From Deltaproteobacteria bacterium (lineage in GTDB: Bacteria; Bdellovibrionota; Bdellovibrionia; Bdellovibrionales; Bdellovibrionaceae): DNA of 64,000 bases. The stretch covers positions 186,001 through 250,000 of the forward strand of contig JAFLCC010000001.1 of NCBI GenBank assembly GCA_017302835.1, read 5' to 3'. Numbering within the stretch: position 1 is the first letter of the stretch; each line of letters begins with the position of its first letter. The notes under the pieces are model-generated. The model saw only the letters and a list, made by a program, of their open reading frames with translations. It was not told the origin of the DNA and ran no database searches. Shown one piece after another: positions 29,001-38,730 of this stretch. The position numbers and the translations under genes were made by a program.

Positions 29001-29730
29001 AGATAAAGAGGCCCAAGAACGCTTAAAAATAATCCAGGAAAACACTCAACTTGGCAGTGGTATTCGCATCGCTCAATATGATCTTGAGTTACGTGGTGCT
29101 GGTAATATTTTAGGAGATGAGCAGTCTGGACATGTAAACTCTGTTGGTTATGAGTTGTATATGGATTTACTTAATGACGCCATTTCTAGAGCTAAGGGCG
29201 AAGAGGTAGATGATTTTGAATTAGATCCAGAAATTAACTTAAGAATTTCCGCAATGATTCCAGATAAATATATTCCAGATATCCGAATGAGGCTAAGCTA
29301 TTACAAAGCCTTAGCTGAAATTAAATTCGAATCCGATGTCGAGCAAATTGAAAATGAATTGCAAGATCAGTTTGGACCTCTACCAGAACCTGTCGTTAAT
29401 CTCATAGGTGTTATGCTTGTAAGAAAGCTCTGCAAGGATTTAGGGGTTAGAGACGTGAGTGCCGGAGTTAAAACTGTTTCCCTTGTTTTCACTGAAAAAT
29501 CTAAACTTTCTCCAGAGCAAGCGATCAAGCTTGCCATGAGAGAAACTAAAAAATACTCGCTAACTCCCGACAACAGACTAAATATCCGTTTAGAAATCAT
29601 CGGCTGGTCTCAAGTGTACGAAGAGCTTAAATATTTATTAGCTGTCTCGGAGGGAAACGACCCCAAAAACCCAAAACCACCTCAACAGCCCACGCAAACC
29701 AAACTCATCCGCCGTATGGGAATATTTTAA
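26080..29730 (+). CDS. mfd: Transcription-repair coupling factor Mfd
   Basis: Mfd is a DNA translocase that removes RNA polymerase stalled at lesions and recruits UvrA. The 1216-residue protein has the UvrB-like N-terminal module, the polymerase-interacting domain (GDLVVHIKHGIGQYEGL), a superfamily 2 motor with GDVGFGKTEVAMRAAF (about residue 680) and the DEEQ box (about 781), the RGRVGRS motif VI, and the C-terminal regulatory domain. Length fits the family. It is divergent from nuo and stops 3 bp from the convergent 888-residue gene. Confidence 0.97.
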   Translation: MKFEPLNLNLESQLERVFDGPSKKEVQIIGSSSLLSFALFLSQSHSKQIHALPHLVIVSNSNDANKLINYIEFFDPSKVCYVLPEFDVSPYSGVYPSPKIIKERMLFMSRAQNARKGEIFVASYLGMQQKSIPVDVLIESNKLYKKGDFLPENLSLHLINLGYESAPMVEDVGQFAIRGGIVDIFSPGEKLPVRVELFGDQIETLRFFSPTTLKSETAIDSFLLTPAKEILYLDNEYEHLVSRFKASTQGRVIPNEEVDDISRSLVQKNFFPGIEFLITCFYEKPSLPIEHFATSLNLWIVDPIEVQKISDDSLSELKTEFNNSENSLIRPKLEDFFNPAWISSTSESSADFCGLNENIILKKIFFSNIDFKNTNFDEGSESPCRIEYRSFTTQEFSNLSLASTPGSEAWNISLSNKLNHWKKDHYKIFVAIRNTAQAERLKHFLDQIHFQFGKVSNEDYCWDSWCREQEFNPHLIHLIPRFLSESLRVEEEKIIFLREEDFFGKKDRIRSTQGAEDFQKQAKRLNFGDLKPGDLVVHIKHGIGQYEGLKVMNINGVESEFIQLSYKEKDKLYLPVYRVSQLQKYSSSISTSLLDKLGGTSWEKTKIKVKNHLKDIASELLALYAKRAEMHRPPFKLSESEAQLFEKGFPFQETDDQLRSINDIIKDLSSSKPMDRLICGDVGFGKTEVAMRAAFFAVESKKQVAILAPTTILTFQHFENFKKRFHGWPIEIRELNRFVSTADAKKTLVDLKEGRVDILIGTHRILSKDVNFKELGLLVVDEEQKFGVIHKEKIKKLKTSVDTLTLSATPIPRTLNMSLVGIRDLSLINTAPVDRLPTRTFICKWEAETIRKAIESEIHRGGQVYFIHNRIQTIYGVADEIRQIVPKARIKVAHGQMDEEELEKTTLAFFNHDIDVLISTAIVESGMDVSRANTMFIDQAQLFGLSQLYQLRGRVGRSKQRAYCYLLLPRSRQLDKEAQERLKIIQENTQLGSGIRIAQYDLELRGAGNILGDEQSGHVNSVGYELYMDLLNDAISRAKGEEVDDFELDPEINLRISAMIPDKYIPDIRMRLSYYKALAEIKFESDVEQIENELQDQFGPLPEPVVNLIGVMLVRKLCKDLGVRDVSAGVKTVSLVFTEKSKLSPEQAIKLAMRETKKYSLTPDNRLNIRLEIIGWSQVYEELKYLLAVSEGNDPKNPKPPQQPTQTKLIRRMGIF

Positions 29731-29733
29731 TTC

Positions 29734-32400
29734 CTACGGACCTGGATCGTCATTTGTAGAAAGAGGTGGTGGTGGTGGCGGTATCTCCACCTCACCTTGC
29801 TTTGCTTTTGGAACTGTTGACGTCGTTACCGGTGCCTTTGCTGGAGGTTTTGCTGCTGCGCTTGGAGCTGGAACTGCCGGCACCTCTACGGGTGCCACAG
29901 CCGGTGTCGCGGCCGTCGGTGAAACCGCTGCCGGTGCTGAGGCTGGCGGTGGTGGTGGCGTTTGATTACCCGAACCATCTTGCGATTTTGGTGCCTCTAT
30001 TTCTCCTGGAACTTTATCTCCCACTTCCTTTGGTTTTCCCTTGCTTGATTTTGAGCTTTCTTTTAACTTTTCCGCCTGCTGAGACGATACACCGATTATA
30101 GTTCCTGTCGTTGTTACCGCTTTAAATTTCTTTTGATTTTGAATTTCTTTCTGTTCTTCTAGTAATTTAGTTTTTTCTGCTTCGAATTTTTTAATTTCTC
30201 TTTGAGTATCGCTTATTAGATTATCGATTTTTTCACTGTTAGCGTTACTGTCTTTTGATTTTTGCCCTTTCAGATCTTCAATATATTTTCTTTGCTCTTC
30301 AATAATATAATTTATTTTCTCTATTTTCTTACCTTTGAATAGATCATCTAATGTCTTTTGAGCCATCACTGTTTTGGTATTAATTTCATTACTAAGATCT
30401 TTCAATTCCCTTGCCTTTTTTTCATACTCTAAGGCATCCTTAGTGTTTTTAAAACTTGGTTTATTTTCGGGAATTTGAGTTTTTTTAGGATCTTTAGGTT
30501 TTGCATTGGATTCTAAAAATTCTTGCAATTCTTTATTTTTTTCAAAATATTGGTTTTGAATTTCTCTAATTTCATTTTCAACCTTTTTAACCTCGTTAAG
30601 TCCTTTATTAATCTCATAGTTTTTATCTTTTAGATTCTTCATTGACTCTTTGGCAGCTTCAACTCTTCCTTGACCTACTTCTTTCAAAGTATCACCTGCG
30701 GATTTTATTGGAGGCTTAGAACTTTTTGCCATCACGCCGCCAACCCCTTTCAGAGTCGATCCACCAACAGCGTTAATGGCTGCTCCTGTTGTGGCTCCTG
30801 CGATACCAAGAGCTGTCTTGCCATTATATATTTTAAAGCCAACCAGTTTGAAAGGTAAGGTCAAAGGTAAATGAGACGCTGTTAAACCGCCCTTGAAGCC
30901 AGATTTTATGCCTTTCAGAGTTTCAGCAACTAACCCTTTTCCCGCTGTCTGGTTCTCCGCAATTCCTTTGCGAAAGGCTTCTAATTTTCCCTCTGCCTTA
31001 AATTTCCCTGCGGATTTAGTCGCAATCTTAGCACCTATTTTTGCTCCCACAACCGCGCCAGACTTAATCATTCCTCCCATGGCAGCGCCAAAGCCGACGT
31101 TGCCACCAACAAATTTCCCCAACATGGCGCAACCCAATTCAATCTTCGTGCTGTCGTTCACACAAGACATTAGAGCCGAATCCCAACCTACCAACTCTTG
31201 TAGAACTTTAGTTAGTGTTTCTATTGGTTTTTCTTTTAGTTCAGACAAAAGCATGGGTATGCTTGTAATCCAGCCAAACGAAAAAAAGTCAAGAAATGAG
31301 TTTATTCCATTTATCATTAAAGAAGCGCCCAAATTTCTTATACATTGCTGAATCAAAGGCAAAGTATCTTTTTTGGATTCTTTATCGAACATATCTTGGC
31401 ATAAGCGATCCGATGGTTTCGAGCCTTTGATTGCAGAAAAGCCCAACGAATTCCAATTTTTTGAAATATTATCACAACAAGCTTTTTCTTCTGCCTCTGC
31501 TGCAAGTTCTTTTGTTTCTGTTGGGTTTTTTGTTCCGCTTGGACAATTTTTACCATCAGCACAGATTCCAGCCTCAGATTTTGTAGGTGAGTTCCTTCCT
31601 GTCTCTTTGGCGTCAATTTTTCCCTGATCTGAATTCCCCGCGGCCTGACCAACCTTGTCTATGGCTTCCTTCATTTGGCTCTGTATGATTGTATTTACCT
31701 TGTCATAAAATGTATTATTAGTTTCCTTCAAATACCCCAGACCATCAACAATCGTTTGAAATAGTTCTTTTCCAGACTCTGTTTTATTACAGGTATTTTT
31801 TTTCTTACTTTTATCTGAAGAGAAATCCAATTTTGTTATTGAAAATCCTGGCATCGAATCATTTACTTCAGACTCAATGACTTTACAGTCAATTTTTAGC
31901 GTCTTTTCATTTGGACTACAAAACGATTCTTTTCTAGTTGCCTCAATTTCACAGCCAAAATCATTTGACAGTTTCTGAAAATAGGACCTCCATTCTTCCA
32001 TAGCAACAGTATGAAGAAGAAACAAACAATCCGTCATTTTCTTGTTTTTTAAATCTAATATATCTGTTTGCAATTTTTCAAAATCAAAAATTCTTTCGCC
32101 TAAATGTTCTATATCTTCATTTTTAGTTAGACTTCCTTTAACTTTGGTTTTTTGCCCATTTATTTCGACTTCTTCTTCTCTGATATAGGCATTTAATTTC
32201 GCCAATACTTGTTGATTGATCCCATTGGCTGGATTTGATTTTCCTTTTGCTTCGTCATAACCACATTCTTTTGTCTTGAGTACGCCTTCCGTATAGAAGT
32301 TTTTTTCTATCCCTTCCGCATAGGCATTAAATCCAAGTGCTAGTTCCACTAGAACCAAAAATATCTTACCAATTAAACTTATATAAAATTTATTTTTCAT
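29734..32400 (-). CDS. Large exported protein of unknown function (Cys-rich head, Gly-rich segments, coiled coil, Pro/Ala tail)
   Basis: I do not recognise this 888-residue protein. It starts with a signal peptide (cut likely after NAYA, residue 28). Residues 30-430 contain about 16 cysteines, including a CC pair, suggesting disulfides after export. Residues about 430-560 hold small-residue, glycine-zipper-like hydrophobic stretches (VGFGAAMGGMIKSGAVVGA; GIAGATTGAAINAVGG) that could sit in or perturb a membrane. Residues about 570-760 form a highly charged coiled coil, and the last 75 are Pro/Ala-rich with a run of six prolines. It is followed by no gene on its strand and preceded by a small exported-protein gene 8 bp upstream, so they share an operon. 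Confidence 0.75.
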   Translation of the reverse strand: MKNKFYISLIGKIFLVLVELALGFNAYAEGIEKNFYTEGVLKTKECGYDEAKGKSNPANGINQQVLAKLNAYIREEEVEINGQKTKVKGSLTKNEDIEHLGERIFDFEKLQTDILDLKNKKMTDCLFLLHTVAMEEWRSYFQKLSNDFGCEIEATRKESFCSPNEKTLKIDCKVIESEVNDSMPGFSITKLDFSSDKSKKKNTCNKTESGKELFQTIVDGLGYLKETNNTFYDKVNTIIQSQMKEAIDKVGQAAGNSDQGKIDAKETGRNSPTKSEAGICADGKNCPSGTKNPTETKELAAEAEEKACCDNISKNWNSLGFSAIKGSKPSDRLCQDMFDKESKKDTLPLIQQCIRNLGASLMINGINSFLDFFSFGWITSIPMLLSELKEKPIETLTKVLQELVGWDSALMSCVNDSTKIELGCAMLGKFVGGNVGFGAAMGGMIKSGAVVGAKIGAKIATKSAGKFKAEGKLEAFRKGIAENQTAGKGLVAETLKGIKSGFKGGLTASHLPLTLPFKLVGFKIYNGKTALGIAGATTGAAINAVGGSTLKGVGGVMAKSSKPPIKSAGDTLKEVGQGRVEAAKESMKNLKDKNYEINKGLNEVKKVENEIREIQNQYFEKNKELQEFLESNAKPKDPKKTQIPENKPSFKNTKDALEYEKKARELKDLSNEINTKTVMAQKTLDDLFKGKKIEKINYIIEEQRKYIEDLKGQKSKDSNANSEKIDNLISDTQREIKKFEAEKTKLLEEQKEIQNQKKFKAVTTTGTIIGVSSQQAEKLKESSKSSKGKPKEVGDKVPGEIEAPKSQDGSGNQTPPPPPASAPAAVSPTAATPAVAPVEVPAVPAPSAAAKPPAKAPVTTSTVPKAKQGEVEIPPPPPPLSTNDDPGP

Positions 32401-32408
32401 TATATTTC

Positions 32409-32957
32409 CTATTCAAATTCAGGCTTAAAGTTATGTAGACTGTTTTTTGCCTCTTCTATGGCTCTTTTCTCTGCAGATTGAGGATATATGAGGTGAATGG
32501 ATCTGGCCCTCTTGTCTTTTGAAAAATAATAATGTTCAATAAATACTTTGGTGTCTCCATGATTTCCTTTATAACTTCCCATAAGTTCTAATTTTTCTCC
32601 CACAGGAGTTGGTTGAAATTTGTAATTATCAAGTTTCCAATCCTTTACTCCAAACTTAAAATTGAATTCCTGTTTTCCTTGAAGGAATTCGGGATGGATC
32701 TTCCCTTCCATAGTCTTAGGAGAACCTTTTGCGGTTTTGAGTTCAGGCATAATATAAATGTCTATTTTCTTTTTCCCCAAAGAATGAAATTCTGTTGGAA
32801 GCAAATCGGGAAAAAAATTTGTTTTAGCTTCAAAGTCCTTTGGAGGATGATATTCAAAATCACTTTTTTTGGATGCTCTGACAAGAACTCCAAACGTAAT
32901 AATTAAAAAAAGAACTCCAAGACTCTTCGCCTTGTTTTTTTTAAAATACGCCATCAT
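32409..32957 (-). CDS. Membrane-anchored or exported protein of unknown function, 182 aa
   Basis: The protein has a basic N-terminus (MMAYFKKNKAKS) and one hydrophobic segment (LGVLFLIITFGVLVRA). The remainder looks beta-rich, with many aromatic residues, no cysteines and charged ends. GGTGGGAAA supports ATG 32957 over the GTG at 32969. It precedes the 888-residue gene by 8 bp and probably works with it. I recognise no family. Confidence 0.7.
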   Translation of the reverse strand: MMAYFKKNKAKSLGVLFLIITFGVLVRASKKSDFEYHPPKDFEAKTNFFPDLLPTEFHSLGKKKIDIYIMPELKTAKGSPKTMEGKIHPEFLQGKQEFNFKFGVKDWKLDNYKFQPTPVGEKLELMGSYKGNHGDTKVFIEHYYFSKDKRARSIHLIYPQSAEKRAIEEAKNSLHNFKPEFE

Positions 32958-33062
32958 AAATTTTCCCACCTATAATGATAAAAAATAAGTTTTTATCTTT
33001 CTTTATTCTATCCGATTATTTTTTATTTTGAATATTATTTAACCATCTAATTGACGTTTTGA

Positions 33063-34289
33063 TTAAAACTCAACTCTTAGTCCAGCGCCCCAGTTGATGT
33101 CACTTTCTAAGTTTGGTTTTGGATCATCATTAGGATTTTCATGTTTGGTCCAGTGAAAATCTAAATATGTATTTTCAAGACCATGCTCTAAGTAAGCCTG
33201 TTTAGAAACTTCTTTTTCTATCCAATTAAGTTGTATTAAAAATCCAACGGTAAATGAATACCCAACATCCGATGTGTCTTCATAAGACTTTTCAACGCTT
33301 TTTACATTCTCAGATACCTTAAACCGAAACACAGAAGCTCCTAGGTAAGGAACAAAATAAGGCTCCCGCATCAGATTATCTGCCAGAAATTGAATGCTCG
33401 CGCTTATTTTCTCGATGGCAATGGTCCGTTCGTCTCCAATTCTGTCGTCGAGCAAGGATCCTTGACCAAAACCAAGTCCAAAGGTCAAGCTTCCGAGTAG
33501 AAAATTAAATTTATAGTTTAAATTTAGCTCCGGTACTGTTAGATCTTCATTTCCCCAAAGCTCTTCATAAAGTAGCTGATCATGTTGAGATACATAGTCT
33601 GCGAAATATAAGTTTTCAGATCCCAAGTACATCATAAAGCCATTAGTGGTTCTTCTTTCTTTGTAGTTTTCGTAATTTTTAAATTTCAAAACTTCAACAT
33701 TCCCTTGATAGGGAATGACTTCAACAAGCTCTTCTCTCGGTTTAGGATCAAGACGTCGATCCCTGTTTTGATCCATACTTTGATTATTGGATTGATCCAT
33801 ACGTTGATCTAAACGTTGTTCTATACTTTGATCGATATTTTTTTCAGTGCTTTGATCTATATCGCTTATGGTTTTGGATTCAACGCTTTCTAATTTTTTT
33901 TCTTCTAGCTGATGTTTTTCGGTTTCCTCGGCAACTTCTTGTGTTTCTTCTTTATCCACAGTGTCCGAGTTCTCTTCATTCTCTGCATTTAATGTGTCGT
34001 CTGTGTCGTCTGCGTCGTCTGCCGCGGCTTTGTCATCTCCTTGTTCATCAGCCTCTTTCTGATCATTGTCACTATCACTTTCACTATCATTCTCTACAGC
34101 ATTGTCATCCTCTTCGTCTTTGCTTGCTTTTAAACGGTCTGTGCTACTTTTTTCTATGGCAACTGCTTTTGTAACAGGGAAAATTACCGTGCCACTTACC
34201 GTAATAAAAAAAAATGAGAGTAAAAATCGCGCCTTAAGACTAAGGTCCTTTTTATAAAAATTTTTATTTTTTGTCTCATTTGTTTTCAT
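33063..34289 (-). CDS. Putative outer-membrane beta-barrel protein with acidic repeat-rich N-terminal extension
   Basis: The 408-residue protein has a signal peptide (hydrophobic ARFLLSFFFITVSGTVIF after a basic start). Residues about 50-135 are extremely Asp/Glu-rich. Residues about 145-185 carry DQS/DQR/DQN repeats. The C-terminal 210 residues show alternating hydrophobic and aromatic beta-strands, ending in GAGLRVEF with the terminal phenylalanine typical of outer-membrane barrels. A barrel of about eight strands with a long periplasmic acidic arm is inferred. It lies upstream of the other two unknown exported-protein genes, with a 105-bp gap. Confidence 0.7.
   Translation of the reverse strand: MKTNETKNKNFYKKDLSLKARFLLSFFFITVSGTVIFPVTKAVAIEKSSTDRLKASKDEEDDNAVENDSESDSDNDQKEADEQGDDKAAADDADDTDDTLNAENEENSDTVDKEETQEVAEETEKHQLEEKKLESVESKTISDIDQSTEKNIDQSIEQRLDQRMDQSNNQSMDQNRDRRLDPKPREELVEVIPYQGNVEVLKFKNYENYKERRTTNGFMMYLGSENLYFADYVSQHDQLLYEELWGNEDLTVPELNLNYKFNFLLGSLTFGLGFGQGSLLDDRIGDERTIAIEKISASIQFLADNLMREPYFVPYLGASVFRFKVSENVKSVEKSYEDTSDVGYSFTVGFLIQLNWIEKEVSKQAYLEHGLENTYLDFHWTKHENPNDDPKPNLESDINWGAGLRVEF
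33745..33866 (-). repeat. Degenerate in-frame repeat encoding DQ-type units
   Basis: TTGATC/TTTGAT words recur about every 12-30 bases within the barrel gene. They encode repeated Ile/Leu/Met-Asp-Gln-Ser/Arg units (IDQS, LDQR, MDQS, MDQN). The array likely varies in length between strains. Confidence 0.6.
33993..34019 (-). repeat. Three tandem 9-bp units in acidic region of barrel gene
   Basis: The unit TGTGTCGTC occurs twice exactly and a third time with one change. It encodes the repeated acidic residues in DDADDTDDT. Such perfect in-frame units are prone to slippage without frameshift. Confidence 0.6.
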
Positions 34290-34310
34290 TTATTACCGAT
34301 ATCTTATTAT

Positions 34311-35987
34311 ATGTCTTCTGAGTTTACGGTAAAAATTAAAAATATATTATTATATTTATCGCTGATCTCTCAATTTCAGAACTTTTCGCTAGCTATGACT
34401 CAAGAAATAACTCGATCATTTTCAGATTCCTCAGCTGAAAAAATTCTATCCCAAATGAGTTTAGATGAAAAAATTGGACAATTATTTATTGTTGGTTTTC
34501 CACAAAACAGTTTTGACCAGAAACTAAAAAAACATATTCAAATCAACAAAATAGGTTCATTTATTCTTTTTAAGCGAAATATTACTGACTTAGTCTCTTT
34601 AAAAAAATTAAATTCCGAATTGGTCCAGTATTCAGTTGAAAAGCTCAGTGTGCCCCCTTTGCTGGCTGTTGATCAAGAAGGCGGTAATGTAGCACGTATT
34701 GAAACAACTCCCAAAATGCCTTATTTTTTTCAATTAGGAAATATTGAAGATTCCAATTTAATTTACCAGTTTGGAAAATATACAGCTGAATTGCTTTCCT
34801 CATTGGGTTTTAATTTAAATTTAGCTCCTGTTCTAGATCTTGCCGATTCGACGGAAAGCAGTTTTATTTCTCTTCGATCTTTTGGAAATAACCCCATAAA
34901 GGTATCCACCCTTGGATATTCCTACTCTAAAGGTCTATTAGACAATGGCGTTATTCCAACGGCAAAACATTTTCCAGGGCTCGGCAATTCGAGGAATGAC
35001 CCTCATACTTCTTTTACGAGTCGAAATACTTCTTTAAATGATTTGGAAACTTTCGATTTAAAACCCTTCAAAGAGTTTTCAAAATTAGGTCCGAATTCTG
35101 CAGTGATGTTGTCCCATATGGTTTACAAAAATCTTGATCATTCACTAAAACCTGCTTCTTTCTCTCAGTTTATTATTAAAGATCTTCTTCGGAGCCGTTT
35201 AGGGTTTTCTGGAGTTATTATAACAGATGATTTGCAAATGAAAGCCTCTTCTTTAGCTTCCTTTGGTCCATCACAGGCAGCCTTGGAAGCCCTCATGGCG
35301 GGAGCAGATATTGTCATGCTTTCTTGGTCTTTAACTGATCAAACTAAAGCCTTTAATTTGGTTAAATCCGCGGTTTCCTCTGGAAAATTGCCAATTGCCC
35401 TTGTTAACGAAAAAGTATTGAGAATTCTTTCTCTTAAAAAGAATATTCATCAAAAATCAAATCTCTTATTTAAAAAATTTCAGACAGATGATATTCGTGT
35501 TCTAAATCAAGTACAAAAAAATATTTTCACGACAAAAGTGAATACCGCACTTCTCAATCCTGAACTGCTTTTAAACTCAAAAAACTCCAAGAATAAATTT
35601 TGTGTTGTTTCAAATTTAAATAAAATTTTTGATAAATTTAAGTTTCCAAACTTTCATCAATTTCTTGGTTTTAAATTACCACAAAATACAAGCGCAGAAG
35701 AGTTTGTAAGTTTTTTTAAAAAATGTCCCTGTGAAGTTTTTTTTCTTATTGTTGATAATTTCGAACAAGTCCGCTTGTTAAATGCCTTTTCTCCAAGTAA
35801 GGATAAAAAAATTGTAGTTTTTAACTACACGCACCCGTCAGCGCTTAAAAACAGAGATAAATTTTTTAATGTCATTGATTTTTATGGACTTGCTTCCGCC
35901 GACATAGAAGCTCTTTCAAGTCGCCTACAAGAATTTTCGCTTCTGGTATCTAAAAAATTTAAACAGAATTCTTTCTACAAAGAATAA
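34311..35987 (+). CDS. Exported glycoside hydrolase family 3 beta-N-acetylhexosaminidase (NagZ-like) with C-terminal extension
   Basis: The enzyme type removes N-acetylglucosamine from muropeptides or chitin-like sugars. Of 558 residues, about 30-390 match NagZ: VDQEGGNVAR, KHFPGLGNSRNDPHTS (Lys219-His220, with the Asp/His catalytic dyad loop) and ITDDLQM with the nucleophile aspartate near residues 306-307. E. coli NagZ is about 340 residues and cytosolic. This one adds an N-terminal signal-like hydrophobic stretch and about 170 C-terminal residues of unclear fold. No ribosome site is obvious at the ATG. It ends 1 bp before the stop of the convergent atpC. Confidence 0.87.
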   Translation: MSSEFTVKIKNILLYLSLISQFQNFSLAMTQEITRSFSDSSAEKILSQMSLDEKIGQLFIVGFPQNSFDQKLKKHIQINKIGSFILFKRNITDLVSLKKLNSELVQYSVEKLSVPPLLAVDQEGGNVARIETTPKMPYFFQLGNIEDSNLIYQFGKYTAELLSSLGFNLNLAPVLDLADSTESSFISLRSFGNNPIKVSTLGYSYSKGLLDNGVIPTAKHFPGLGNSRNDPHTSFTSRNTSLNDLETFDLKPFKEFSKLGPNSAVMLSHMVYKNLDHSLKPASFSQFIIKDLLRSRLGFSGVIITDDLQMKASSLASFGPSQAALEALMAGADIVMLSWSLTDQTKAFNLVKSAVSSGKLPIALVNEKVLRILSLKKNIHQKSNLLFKKFQTDDIRVLNQVQKNIFTTKVNTALLNPELLLNSKNSKNKFCVVSNLNKIFDKFKFPNFHQFLGFKLPQNTSAEEFVSFFKKCPCEVFFLIVDNFEQVRLLNAFSPSKDKKIVVFNYTHPSALKNRDKFFNVIDFYGLASADIEALSSRLQEFSLLVSKKFKQNSFYKE

Positions 35988-35988
35988 T

Positions 35989-36399
35989 TTAATTTTTATA
36001 TTTAGAAATTTCTAGATCGGCTCGCATTCGATTTATTTCTCTAGTAACGCTTTCAAAAGTTTCATCATTCAAAATTTCGGAATTTAAACGTTTCTCTGCT
36101 GACACAATATAGCGTTTACACTCTTCGACATCTACTTCAGCTGGAAGATCCGCTATTTCAGCTAATATATCCACACCACCTGGAAAAATCTCGCAATAAC
36201 CCCAAGAAACAACAGCATGGTTGTAAGTTTCTTTCCCTTTTTCTTTCCACTTAACAATTCCTGTTTCCAAGGAGGTAATAAGAGGAGTATGCCCTCCTAA
36301 TATATTCAGCTCTCCTCGGTTTGCAGGCACTACGACGGATTCAACTTCTTGATCCATTATAATTTTTTTTTCAGGGGTCACTAAGGTCAGTTTAAACAT
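35989..36399 (-). CDS. atpC: ATP synthase epsilon subunit
   Basis: The 136-residue central-stalk subunit couples F1 to the c-ring and can inhibit ATP hydrolysis. The N-terminal beta-sandwich (LTLVTPEKKIIM; NILGGHTPLITSLETGIV) is clear, and a short two-helix C-terminus follows. It is the last gene of the F1 operon, 27 bp after atpD. Confidence 0.95.
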   Translation of the reverse strand: MFKLTLVTPEKKIIMDQEVESVVVPANRGELNILGGHTPLITSLETGIVKWKEKGKETYNHAVVSWGYCEIFPGGVDILAEIADLPAEVDVEECKRYIVSAEKRLNSEILNDETFESVTREINRMRADLEISKYKN

Positions 36400-36426
36400 T
36401 TGATATAACCTTTTAAATTTGTTTCA

Positions 36427-38728
<2,302 letters not shown>

Positions 38729-38730
38729 AA

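Noticed and set aside
31353-31652. Second minus-strand frame within the 888-residue gene
   Set aside because: It is a low-complexity shadow of Lys/Gln-rich codons and lacks a ribosome site; the long frame is uninterrupted.
29734-34289. Known secretion system or defence island
   Set aside because: No ATPase, secretin, nuclease, methylase or other marker gene is present; only exported proteins of unknown type can be claimed.
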